A stretch of DNA of 10,455 nt from Agrocybe praecox (GCA_964017145.1 CAXHKQ010000337.1:1-10455); one strand, 5' to 3'; numbered from the stretch's first letter, positions 1-8,115 are shown. Translations and numbers: made by a program. Notes: generated by a model not told the origin, from the sequence alone.

Positions 1-76
1 CCAATTACACGAAAACCTATCTCTCTTCGTCGTACGAAGTTCAAGTGTACTCTCCCTCAAATCCCACCCAACTCAC
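1..76 (-). other. start of PGM3 intron 4
   Basis: Intronic sequence downstream of the exon 4 donor (GTGAGT at 76-71). No splice acceptor with family-like coding sequence follows before the window edge, so the terminal exon is outside. Confidence 0.8.
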
Positions 77-446
77 CTCCTTCGTCGCCGCCTCCGCGTA
101 CACTCGCACCACATCCTCGGTGCCCGACGACCGCACAAACGATCGACCGCGCGGATAGCGCGCCACCACCTCATCGATGGCCGCCTGCAGGCCCTCGGGC
201 GTGACGCACTGGCGCTCCGCGTCCGTCACCGTGATGCGCTGCCGATCGGCCACCGTCACCTTGCGCAGGCAATTGGGCAGATCGTCGTACGAGCGCAGCC
301 AGTCCTGCACGTCCCAGCCGTTCTCCAGCAGAATCGTTTCGACCAGCAGCATATCGCTGATGGCATCGCCGACCGTCTCGTTGATCATGTCGATGGTGAG
401 CAGCAGCTTCTTGGCCGCCCACACTTGGTTCTCGTTGCGCGTGTTA
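77..446 (-). CDS. PGM3: PGM3 coding exon 4 (phosphate-binding domain)
   Basis: 370 nt; completes Asp406 (GA|T) and encodes residues 407-529. The acceptor is ATTGCCGCAG (AG at 448-447); the donor is AAGGAG|GTGAGT (GT at 76-75). It includes [56 protein letters not shown] and [17 protein letters not shown]. The last is the C-terminal phosphate-binding loop, which reads RPSGTED in the human enzyme, so Pro is replaced by Ser512. Reading through the donor gives only 12 non-family residues before TGA at 43-41, whereas the human protein continues for about 30 residues after this point. A further exon left of the window is therefore expected. Confidence 0.93.
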
Positions 447-3400
447 CTGCGGCAATGGGAAAGAGAGGTAATATTAGGTCTGGTAATTCAATGTCTTGTC
501 AAGCTTCAGTGTGAACAAAAAGGTTCCATTATTCCAATTTCGATCGAACTCGGCAACGCGCAAGTCTCACTAATCTCGTCTGCTTGTTGCGCTTCTACAC
601 TCACTCGACGTTCTTCGATGCGGCATGAATGGACTGGCGTGCCTTGTCACTGAACACCACCGTGCCGTGTCCGTTGGCCTCGAAGTAGATGCCGATGTCG
701 AACTCGATGGCCTTGTGGTGCAAGTGCTTGACGCCGGTCGACGTGCAGGCGACGGTGACTTTCTGCGAATGGAGATGATGACAAGTCGAGTGATTAGTCT
801 TGACAATTACAGTTCGCAGTTCAGCGAAGCAAAATATTTAAGTTCTAGATTCTTTTCCGATGAGCATCTTCAGTAGTGTCACATAGGTTTTCTGCGAAAT
901 AAACTGCATTATTCACCTGTTTCAAAGTTTATCATTGCGGAAGAATGTTGCATTAATACCTGTCCGATATTAAATTGCAACAATCTAATTTGTTTTAGTC
1001 TTGACCATTACAGTTCAGTTTAATTCAGCGAAACACAATAATATTTCCGTTAGAGATTCTTTTCCGATGAGCATCTTCAGTAGAGTTTTACAGAGATTTT
1101 CTACGGAACAAACTGCATATTCACCTGTTTATTATGCCGAACGAATTTTCAGTTCAGTTCAACTCTGCGAATCACAATATTTTCGTCCAAGATTCGCTTC
1201 CAATCCATCCATCTTCAGTAGTGTTACATAGGTTTTCTACGAAATAAACTGCATTATTCACAGTTTATCATTGCGAAAGAATGTTGCAATTTATTACCGG
1301 ACGAGAATTAAATGGTATATTAAAATGAATTCGATTTCAAGTGAACTCCTCGAATCTGTGTCGAGTTAAACGACAATAAAATGGTCAGTGATCGGTCTGA
1401 TAAAATAAGTGCATTTTCAACTGTCCCGCACCACGCAACGCCACCGTGTCATTTCATAATTTTCTCTTTGACATTACTCGGTCTCTATGTGTTCAATCTG
1501 AATTATATTTTTTGTTACTTTGTAGGTCTAATTTTTCGCAACAAAATAAAAACATATTATTTTGTATGTTGAAAATACCTGGTATCATATAAATGGTCTT
1601 AAAAATAAATACGATTTATTCTGGTACGGGTTCTGGTAAAGTTATTAATCTTGTGGGCTTTCTGTATTGAAAGCCCGGTGTAGTTTAATAGTAACGAGAA
1701 GTTTGGCCACACTAGGGCGAAATTTCCCAATGCGGACTTTGTTCATGTTCATTATTTCATTGCTCTTTTATTCAACACTAGCGGCTGCGCCGCTAGCGCC
1801 TGCGGCGGGCTTTTCAGAGCTCGCTTCGCTCGCCCGGTGGGTCCCGATGCAAATTACAAAAACAAATTTATGGCACAAACACGCTCAGGGTCGACCTGAA
1901 CACACTCTCAAATTTTCAGCCCAATCGGTTGAGCCGTTTAGCCGGCCATGCATTACAAACAAACAGACAAACAAACAAAACGGAATTCAGTTTTATCTAT
2001 ATAGATATTCCCAAGTAACTTCAATCAACTACTTAAATGTAGATCAAAATACACCTAAACCTCCTATAACACGGTTTTCTAGAACACGTTTTTTTAGAAA
2101 ACGGTCACCCGAAACCTTGTCAAACACGGTATTTATCTCAAGCTTTCATCGTGTCTCATGTACAAACAAATTTTTAAATTTTTTCGACAACTTCGGTTTT
2201 TTTGAGAATTTTTTGATGATGCCGAAAGAAGAATAACTCAACTATAGCGCTTCAAAAATATCGAACATTGGTCATAATGGTTTATATAAACAAGGAATGT
2301 GCAATAAAACACTTGATGAATTTATTTACACCATGTACGAAGCATTCAGGGGTTTTTGAGTCTGTTTTTTTTCAGCTTGAAACGTATTCCCTGTTTTTGT
2401 ATGGGAACACGGTTTTGCTATAACACGGTTTCTTCAGGAACGTATCTACCGTGTTGTAAGAGGTTTAGGTGTTACTGCCAACTACGAAATTTCCCACAGT
2501 ATTAACCGCTGAGCTTTGTCTGATAAAACACATTTATCACAACAATATTTTTTCAAAAGATATCACTGCTAAACTCAATAGTGAAAACTGCACCCGCTAT
2601 ACAAAACATCCGGGTCAATTGATTAGAGTATGATCCAAATTTGTCACTGGAGTGATTCGACGCACATCGATCATTTATACTCAATAGACTGGTATGGTAA
2701 TTAAATTGTGCGAAATATCAACCCAATCTTCATCAAGCTTGACTAAATCAACACATAATCCTAACGGAATCCTACACCCCACCAACACTCACCAACTTAT
2801 TCCGAATATAATCCGTCGACGCCCCATTCGCGTACGCCGTCTGCACAATGCCCACGGTCAGCCCATCCTCCTCTCCGCCGCACTTCTTCAGCAACTCCAT
2901 CAAATATCCCGCAATCAACGTCCCAATCCGATCGCCATCCAGCAAATTGAACTGATTGTTGTCATCCACAAAGAAATACACCACCCGATCCGCATCCCCA
3001 TCCACCGACACGCACCTCGTGTTCGGCTCCAGACCCTCCGGCAACCCCACCGGCGGCCTCTGCTGCGTCTTCACGTGATCCGCCCCGCACTCGTGATTGA
3101 TCTTTCCCTCGCCCTTGTTGAACACCTCAATGCCCAGCGTATTGCCCATGTGCTTCATGAACTGCAGCATCTTGCGCCCGCCCACGCCATTCGCCCCATC
3201 AAACACCAGCCGATTGCGATAGTTCCCGCGCTCCAGCTCCGCCGCGCCCGTGCCGCGCAGCGCCACAAACGCATTGGTCAGCTTCTTGTAGTAGCCCTCC
3301 TCCGTCGGCACGCCGTACGCGCCGTTCGTGTTCGCACACACCACATGGTAATGCATCATCGGCGTCGTCACGATGCCGTACGAGCGCACCTTGCCCTTCA

Positions 3401-6400
3401 GCGCCAGCACGCCGTCGCTGACCGCCTTCAGCAGTCCGGGGCTGTGGTATCGGTTGTCCATGCCGACGAACACGCACGACGCCGAACCGATGTCGATCTG
3501 CTCGTCGGCGATGATCTTGGCGATTTGCGCCTGCAGCTCCTGGTCGCTGACATTGGCCAGATCGGTGGCGATGCGCTCCCAGCGGGGCTCGAGCATCTCG
3601 CCCATCGGATCGATCAGCTTGACGCCGTTGTCGGGTTCGGGATTGTGCGAGGCGGTGATCATGACGCCGATGGTGAGGCCGTTGCGGGCGCGCGACCGCA
3701 GGGTGGCCAGCAGGCCCATGCGGTACATGACGTACTCGAGTTTCTCATATCTGGAAGGATAGTGGAGGCGAGGCGAGGTGAGAAAGAGAGGAAATTATAA
3801 AGACACTGCGTGTGCGTTGCGCGTGCGTGTGTGTGCATTCCTTTCGGGCGCACCTTCGCGAGCGTGTAGTTTATGTACAAACAGCGGACTAGTGACGGCT
3901 CGCAAGCAACGCGCTACGCGCTCGTACACCGGGCGCACCCGAAATAGATAGCGTGCGTGCGTGCGCGGTGTGTCACGATAACTTTGATGAAGATGTTTAG
4001 GGGAAAACTATAGTAGTTCGAGTTTGATAGTCGAAATTTATATATAAATTTAAACACATATTTTGATTTGAATGTACATAAGCGGAAAAAATTGAAGGAT
4101 TTTTTTACCCGAATTTGTTTGCTGTTTTCGAAGAGCTGTATCTTCGTTAATAAAAACGCTACTTCAAGCTTGACGTTTCTAGAATCCAGATCTTGTGCAG
4201 GTTTATTTTTCAAAACCACGTGTATCGTAAAGTGAGTACATTTTTTTTCTTCGTTTTTGTTCATTGTGCACGAACTTGGAAAAAAATATTACAACTAAAC
4301 CGTCATAAGGAGCGGATAACTTGTTCGTTCAGACTTAATTTGCTTGTCGTTGACCTCGATGCGATTTTTTGTTCACTGTCATATCGAACTTTGAATGGAA
4401 AAGGGTCATTTTGTGTTTGAACATCAATATCTCAGGAACCCATAATCGCACAATAAATTCATGAATACTTTTGAAAACTTCAATTAATTCGCTATAAAGA
4501 TGAGTTTATATTTTGACTGAAAAAAATAATTGCTCATTCTACAAGAACTTGAAAAAGCAGTGACAAACTGGCTTTTGGAAGGTTTCGGGGAATTCAACTA
4601 CAGCGGTACAAATGCAAAGAATATTGTTTCGACAGTTAACTGTCGACAGTTAAGAGTACGTTTTAAGTTCATCATACTCAAGAAATATCCACAAAGTTCC
4701 AATGTATTCCTTTCAGCCGTTATTTTGTAGCAGAATTCGTGATTAGGAGATAAAAATACGTAAGAAAAGTTTATACAGAAGGCCGGTAATTTTGGTTGTT
4801 GTATAGTGTTATCTACACTACATATCGGTTTCTCAGCAACAAAAATGATACGCGCGAATTTATTTTCACCGTTTTTGCACTTTATTTTTATTTTTGACAT
4901 CTATTAACTAGTAACACTGAAAACTGAAACTATAGGAATAGGGACATTAATTGTATATTTTTTGTACGCACGCGCCTATTTTTCCGCGATTCATAAGCTT
5001 TCTTGATGAGGCTGACCGGTCTAGATTATTTGAACATGAGATATACGACCTAAAATTTAAAGTAAAAACCCTGTACTGATATCTTATTGTTTCTTCTTTT
5101 GTAGGTTGAAGTTTTATTGAATGGATTGTCTTCACTGGAGTGTCTTACAACTACAACTTACAAAAATGTGAGTATAATGAAATGAAAAACAATAAAATGT
5201 TGCACATAATAAAAAAAAAAAATTTAAAATAGCTTGTAACGGGTGCGCCATTAGGAAATCGAAGCACTTCATATATGCAAATAATATTTCTTGTTTATGT
5301 GAAGAACCACTTGAAATTTTGCCAAATGAGGTGCAGAGTGAAGACCCACAACATTCGGGACCCCCATCCAGATGATGATGGCCGCGCAATAATGATGGAA
5401 AAACCGGCTCGGAGGTGTGTGCCGCCCAAGAATGCGTGGCGAGAGTGTATATTTTCGGAACGCAGGCTGGATGCGCAAAGGCGGGCATCGTGTAAACGCG
5501 TCGGCTTTTCGGTAAGTAAACATACACCGAGACGAGACAGACAAATGTGCGAGAGCATGCTCGCGAGTGTGAAGCTGCTGCCGTCGGACGAACAACAAAC
5601 GGAAAACGCAATCAACGACCGTCGCGTATAATGTGTACAAACATATGTACATTTGTGTGCCGGTCGCCGAGATTCCAGCCAACCAACCAGCCAGTGCGTG
5701 CAGATCGGTAATGCACTGATTGATGATGATGTGTGTGAGCGTCTGTGTTTGTACAAACGCCGGCCATTCCAGGCGCGCAACGCTGTAAGTTGTCCGATTG
5801 AGTTGGATCGCTGACGGTTTTATTGGTAACGATGCGCACATTAATGCTGGATACGTATTCATCATGAACACGGATTGATTAAACGACGATACGCGCTGGC
5901 CATGGGCACACGAGACTCGGGCGATAAATGCACGCAGCGAGTGTGTTCGTGTTTGTGCTACACATATCGCACACACGGTATCTGCGGAGACAGTGCAATT
6001 TAATTACCGACTGGGAATACTGTACACACACCATGTACGTGTGTTCTTAACCCTCTAGTGTGTACGTCTTTGATTACAGTACATTTAGCTCAGATTTGTA
6101 TGTACTGGACCATTCTCAGAGCATGCGTGACGCACATGTTTTCATACAAAATACTGCATTCTTGCGCACATTAAATGTGATAAAGAGATGATGCCTGACA
6201 GTTCCAAATATTTTTGTATTTTTTATCACAAAGTCCTAATGCGTCGCTTAAAATAAACAAAAATGTCTTTAGTTCATGGGCTCCAGTTCGAACACCTTTA
6301 CTATTTTCTCCAATTCGTTTTTCTGCTGGACGCGCAACATAACAACATAATATTGATAACTATATCTCATTTTCACAATCTTACTATTTTATTTCTATTA

Positions 6401-8115
6401 TTGATAATCGGGATTCATATAGAAATAAATAATTTCTATAAATTTGTCTTTCAGACGGCAACAGTTGGCAGACCGATCTCACTGCGTCGAAACAGTTTAT
6501 TACATTTTGTTAGGGCTTCTATCTTGAATAAAACATATTGAATAGCCGGCCCAGCGAACTTCGTTGCGCTTAAAAGGTTGATTGTGGTAAAATTCATTCG
6601 ATGTTCGAGCGTCGATTTGGTAAAAACATAAAACACGGAGCAATACGATAACATACATCGAATTTTCTTAAGTAGCATAAGCATAACTAAATTACACATA
6701 TGTATTTCAGAGTCATTTATATATAATAGATAAATGACCCAAAAACGTGCGCATAGCATTTTGATATAATTAATTTGCTTAGCGTACGATTTTCATTTGT
6801 GCTTTGTGCTGCATACATATAGGCTGTAAAATTAATAAAAACCATAACTTCGCAATTTCCGGCGGTCCTGGACAAAATTTCAAAATTCCGGCTCCGTCAT
6901 GTTCTAATCTACTGGAATTCGAAGGTAACCCCAAAGAATCATTATGATCGGACCATGTTTAGGATACGTTATTCGTGGTCTAACATTTTTTTGGGTCATT
7001 TATATATATTAGATAAAAGTTTATATGTTCGAGCTGGAGTCCCTAAGGTGGAGTTCGCCTGTAGACGGACTGTGTACTAGAGGGTTAATTACCGTTACTA
7101 CGACGAGCATTCGAGCGTCGTTTGTTTGTCAGCTCGTTATTATCATCGAGATAAGGCCGATTTAATGGGGTATATGTGGGAGCGCGACGGTGTGTGTCAG
7201 GTTGACTTGGTATTTTACTGGCGCACAAATTCTCACACTAGTGTACTCTACCAACGAACTCCGCGTGATGAATCAAAACTCTTCGCAAGCTACGCTGAAG
7301 CAAACGGAGAGCAAACTACCGTAGACTGGCAGACTGGCAGACCGACAGACACTCGCACATCTCTATTAATAAAACGTGTCAAATATACGCACGCACCCGC
7401 ATCTTCATCATTCGGGAGAGCACTTATCCGATGTCTAAGTGGGAAGGGTGAGCGTAGAGCGTGAAGCACAAAATTATCAATTTATTCTACTGGCCTAATG
7501 AATAAGAACGCAGCTTCGAGTGCGGAATGTGTGCGTGAACAGAATGTGTTGTTGGTCGCATGCAACTCGAGCTGCATATTTAATATCGATTAAACGAATG
7601 CCCACATACGGTGTATTTTGCGCTATATCTATGACTATGACTATATTATGGCGACAAGTGTGTGCACTCTACATTTCAGCCAAATGCTGTTCAAATGCCA
7701 ATCTTAACCAGTTTGTGATCGGGCCATGTGTGCAATGCGGAAACGTAAAGGTCGCTCGCACAAAGCAGCAACCAGCCGCATGTATTGTATTACGAAAGAC
7801 TCCACAACTACCAACCACACACAAGCACACAGAAAAACTGCCACGATTCCGATCACTCTCACTCTGCGTGTAGTGTGTCTCACACTTTTACACTGACTGC
7901 AAAAACAGACACGCGAATGTTATTACGTGGGATGTTCCTTGTGTATGTATGGGGTCAATGCGATTATAATATATGGCGGAACCGACGCCCAGCGTTGTTG
8001 AAATATATTCATACCTCGTCCGGAATCCCGCCGTTCCGTACTGGATGTCTGCCGTGACGTTCTTCGGATACATTTCGCGTGCGAATGCGTAGACGGTTCG
8101 CAGATTCACAGACAT
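77..8115 (-). CDS. PGM3: phosphoacetylglucosamine mutase, spliced gene, 3' end off the window
   Basis: Spliced coding region join(8115-8015, 3750-2793, 762-605, 446-77) on the minus strand, 1587 nt or 529 codons, no internal stop. The enzyme converts GlcNAc-6-phosphate to GlcNAc-1-phosphate in the cytosol, using a phosphoserine and Mg2+, upstream of UDP-GlcNAc and chitin. Seen in order: QYGTAGFRT (residues 25-33), the catalytic loop TASHNP with Ser68, the metal loop DGDADR (Asp284, 286, 288), the sugar-binding loop EANGHG (381-386) and the phosphate loop RSSGTED (from Arg511). These are the four loops of the alpha-D-phosphohexomutase superfamily in the order found in animal AGM1. The human protein is 542 residues, so only about 20-30 C-terminal residues are missing, in an exon left of base 1. 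Exon phases (2, 0, 2, 0) join cleanly. The Drosophila orthologue is nesthocker (nst). Identity is very secure; exon borders come from consensus splice sites plus alignment to recalled family sequence. Confidence 0.95.
447..604 (-). other. PGM3 intron 3
   Basis: A 158-nt intron with a GTGAGT donor and a pyrimidine-rich acceptor (CTCTCTTTCCCATTGCCGCAG region, 467-447). It splits an Asp codon GA|T. It holds nothing else recognisable. Confidence 0.88.
605..762 (-). CDS. PGM3: PGM3 coding exon 3 (sugar-binding loop)
   Basis: 158 nt, residues 354-405 plus two bases. The acceptor is CATTCGCAG (AG at 764-763); the donor is GTCGA|GTGAGT (GT at 604-603). The translation begins [20 protein letters not shown] and continues [20 protein letters not shown], matching human [20 protein letters not shown] and [24 protein letters not shown] is the loop that distinguishes phosphosugar substrates in this superfamily. 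Phase 0 entry agrees with the phase 0 exit of exon 2. The exon has no initiator ATG, so it is recognisable only from protein similarity and splice sites. Confidence 0.93.
796..1325. repeat. diverged tandem repeat, three copies
   Basis: Three head-to-tail copies of a unit of roughly 150-200 bp: about 796-996, 997-1150 and 1151-1325. Shared landmarks are AGTCTTGAC.ATTACAGTTC at 796 and 997, TTCAGCGAA, the 12-mer CATCTTCAGTAG at 865, 1072 and 1210, GGTTTTCTRCGAAATAAACTGCATTATTCA (copies 1 and 3; the corresponding part of copy 2 is diverged), and TTTATCATTGCG.AAGAATGTTGCA (copies 1 and 3). The middle copy lacks the second half of the unit. Divergence is high, so the array is old. No coding frame is preserved across copies. 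It may be a decayed minisatellite or a tandemly duplicated transposon piece. Confidence 0.8.
1655..2008 (+). mobile_element. probable SINE/non-LTR retroposon fragment
   Basis: A GC-rich, structured block in AT-rich intron DNA. It has a perfect 8-bp stem (GGGCTTTC 1655-1662 with GAAAGCCC 1669-1676), a second stem CTAGCGG/CCGCTAG (1778-1784/1790-1796), then GAGCTCGCTTCGCTCGCCC and GGTGGGTCCCGATG. It ends with CCCAATCGGTTGAGCCGTTT, an ACAAACAAACAGACAAAC-type tract (about 1954-1979) and TTTTATCTATATAGAT. A 'cggttgagccgttt' segment, an ACAAACAGACA tract and a short AT microsatellite tail are typical of 3' ends of RTE/CR1-like elements and their SINEs in insects. The 5' limit is uncertain. No target-site duplication was identified, and no reverse transcriptase is present. 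Confidence 0.5.
2051..2472. mobile_element. 422-bp TIR element (MITE) with subterminal repeats
   Basis: 24-bp terminal inverted repeats at 2051-2074 and 2449-2472 match at 22 of 24 positions. They start ACACCTAAACCTC and run to AACACGG. Inside are more copies of AACACGG, all in one orientation: 2068-2074 (in the TIR), 2123-2129, 2406-2412 and 2422-2428, plus a near copy at 2083-2088. The last two lie close to the right end. Such clustered subterminal motifs resemble transposase-binding repeats. There is no coding capacity. A target-site duplication is not clean (T before, TAC after), so the superfamily is unassigned. Confidence 0.75.
2473..2770. other. AT-rich intron 2 DNA with nothing recognised
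   Basis: A stretch between the TIR element and the exon 2 donor. No open frame, repeat or RNA gene stands out. Confidence 0.6.
2793..3750 (-). CDS. PGM3: PGM3 coding exon 2 (catalytic and metal loops)
   Basis: Residues 34-353, the largest exon at 958 nt. The acceptor is CCTTCCAG (AG at 3752-3751) behind a long pyrimidine tract (about 3753-3795); the donor is TTG|GTGAGT (GT at 2792-2791). It starts [20 protein letters not shown], collinear with human AEHLDHVMFRMGLLAVLRS. It contains [20 protein letters not shown] with catalytic Ser68, [28 protein letters not shown] and the Mg2+ loop [11 protein letters not shown], and ends at [17 protein letters not shown]. Codon usage is strongly GC-rich at third positions, unlike the surrounding introns, and this creates a long shadow frame on the plus strand. 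One difference from the human enzyme: the human GRDTR motif is read here as GMDNR (130-134). Confidence 0.95.
3805..3975. repeat. GTGCG-rich simple-sequence stretch
   Basis: Alternating purine-pyrimidine tracts such as GCGTGCGTGTGTGTGCAT (about 3820-3838) and GCGTGCGTGCGTGCGCGG (3951-3968), with the 10-mer CGGGCGCACC occurring at both ends of the segment (about 3845 and 3930) and ACGCGCT repeated around 3909-3921. It lies just upstream, in gene orientation, of the exon 2 acceptor. It is low complexity and not coding. Confidence 0.6.
3980..5220. other. AT-rich intron 1 DNA without a gene
   Basis: About 1.2 kb of AT-rich sequence. Open frames here are short, rich in Phe, Lys and Asn, and lack any recognisable domain. 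The only structured points are overlapping palindromes at 4631-4653 and an A tract behind AATAAA at 5191-5222. Confidence 0.6.
4631..4653. repeat. overlapping perfect palindromes
   Basis: GACAGTTAACTGTC (4631-4644) and TTAACTGTCGACAGTTAA (4636-4653) are both perfect palindromes and overlap. They arise from alternating copies of the heptamer GACAGTT and its complement. This could be a symmetric protein-binding site or a chance remnant of a TIR element. Confidence 0.55.
5230..6046. other. CA/TG-rich, low-stop intron stretch, no gene recognised
   Basis: Higher GC than its neighbours and many CACAC, GTGTG and CGCAC tracts. Stop codons are sparse, so overlapping frames stay open on both strands, the longest about 235 codons at 5976-5269 minus. 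None shows a domain, and all are rich in Cys, His, Arg and Ser as expected from the base composition. It is treated as non-coding, possibly regulatory or an unrecognised 5' exon region. Confidence 0.5.
6047..7088. mobile_element. non-autonomous piggyBac-like element with TTAA duplication
   Basis: TTAA (6047-6050) is followed by CCCTCTAGT; at the other end ACTAGAGGG is followed by TTAA (7085-7088). This gives a 1034-bp element (6051-7084) with short inverted ends beginning CCC and a TTAA target duplication, the hallmark of the piggyBac superfamily. Beyond nine matching bases the ends diverge (GTGTACGTC versus ACACAGTC). The interior is AT-rich with no transposase, so it is a MITE-like derivative or deletion product. 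An oddity is that TTAATTACCG occurs both 41 bp before the left TTAA (6000-6009) and directly at the right junction (7085-7094). A Tc1/mariner-type TA event would not explain TTAA at both ends. Confidence 0.7.
6712..7017. repeat. nested repeat unit inside the piggyBac-like element
   Basis: A 23-bp direct repeat at 6712-6734 and 6995-7017 (22 of 23 identical, GTCATTTATATATAATAGA type) brackets about 260 bp. Overlapping it, a 15-bp inverted pair TAAATGACCCAAAAA occurs at 6731-6745 and as its complement at 6988-7002. The left copy is also a hairpin on its own (GTCATTTA 6712-6719 with TAAATGAC 6731-6738). This suggests a second small TIR element, perhaps with TA duplication, inserted in the first. 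Confidence 0.6.
7089..8010. other. intron 1, promoter-proximal CA/TG-rich stretch
   Basis: No gene recognised. It contains short simple repeats, for example AGACTGGC in tandem followed by AGACCGACAGAC (7323-7350) and ATGACT repeated near 7629-7642. CACACAAGCACACAG-type tracts lie near 7815-7835. Its composition resembles the DNA on the other side of exon 1, so it may belong to the promoter region. Confidence 0.5.
8015..8115 (-). CDS. PGM3: PGM3 coding exon 1 (start codon)
   Basis: Begins with ATG at 8115 and encodes 33 codons plus two bases, starting [19 protein letters not shown] and ending at the conserved QYGTAGFRT. The start has A at -3 (AAGATGT). It leaves about 24 residues before QYGTAGFRT, similar to the human enzyme. 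The frame stays open upstream to another ATG at 8274, but that stretch would give a low-complexity extension unlike the family, so 8115 is preferred. The donor is ACGAG|GTATGA with GT at 8014-8013. The split codon AG|A gives Arg34 when joined to exon 2. Confidence 0.9.

Larger units (their letters stand above)
763..2792 (-). other. PGM3 intron 2, repeat-rich
   Basis: A 2030-nt phase 0 intron from GTGAGT (2792-2787) to CGCAG (767-763). It carries a three-copy tandem repeat (796-1325), a retroposon-like fragment (about 1655-2008) and a TIR element (2051-2472). The pieces between (1326-1654 and 2473-2770) are AT-rich and I see no gene or clear element in them. Confidence 0.88.
3751..8014 (-). 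other. PGM3 intron 1, 4.26 kb
   Basis: A phase 2 intron from GTATGA (8014-8009) to CTTCCAG (3757-3751). The acceptor side is preceded by a pyrimidine tract (minus-strand reading of 3753-3795) and a GC-rich, GTGCG-repetitive stretch at 3805-3975. It contains AT-rich DNA (about 3980-5220), a CA/TG-rich low-stop stretch (about 5230-6046), a piggyBac-like element (6047-7088) and a further CA/TG-rich stretch (7089-8010). No second gene is evident on either strand. A long first intron next to the promoter is a plausible place for regulatory sequence. Confidence 0.85.

Noticed and set aside
41..76. Reading exon 4 through its donor to the TGA at 43-41 as the true C-terminus
   Set aside because: It would add 12 non-family residues. 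A perfect GTGAGT donor sits exactly where the alignment to the family breaks.
1655..1676. Stem-loop as an intrinsic terminator or tRNA arm
   Set aside because: The DNA is eukaryotic, and no cloverleaf or T-tract fits; the stem is better seen as part of the retroposon-like block.
1667..2236. A 189-codon open frame across the retroposon-like block and the left part of the TIR element
   Set aside because: It spans two unrelated repeats and shows no conserved domain.
2694..3800. A 368-codon open frame on the plus strand
   Set aside because: It is antisense to PGM3 exon 2. Its His/Arg/Leu-rich composition is the expected shadow of a GC-rich coding exon, and the minus frame has clear family motifs.
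5269..5976. A 235-codon open frame on the minus strand within intron 1
   Set aside because: No domain, low-complexity Cys/His/Arg/Ser content, and several overlapping frames open at once, so composition explains it. I keep the region as a possible regulatory stretch only.
6535..6580. GCCGGCCCAGCGAACTTCGT, recalling ends of RTE-type elements
   Set aside because: Too short and without a tail or target duplication to call a separate element inside the piggyBac-like unit.
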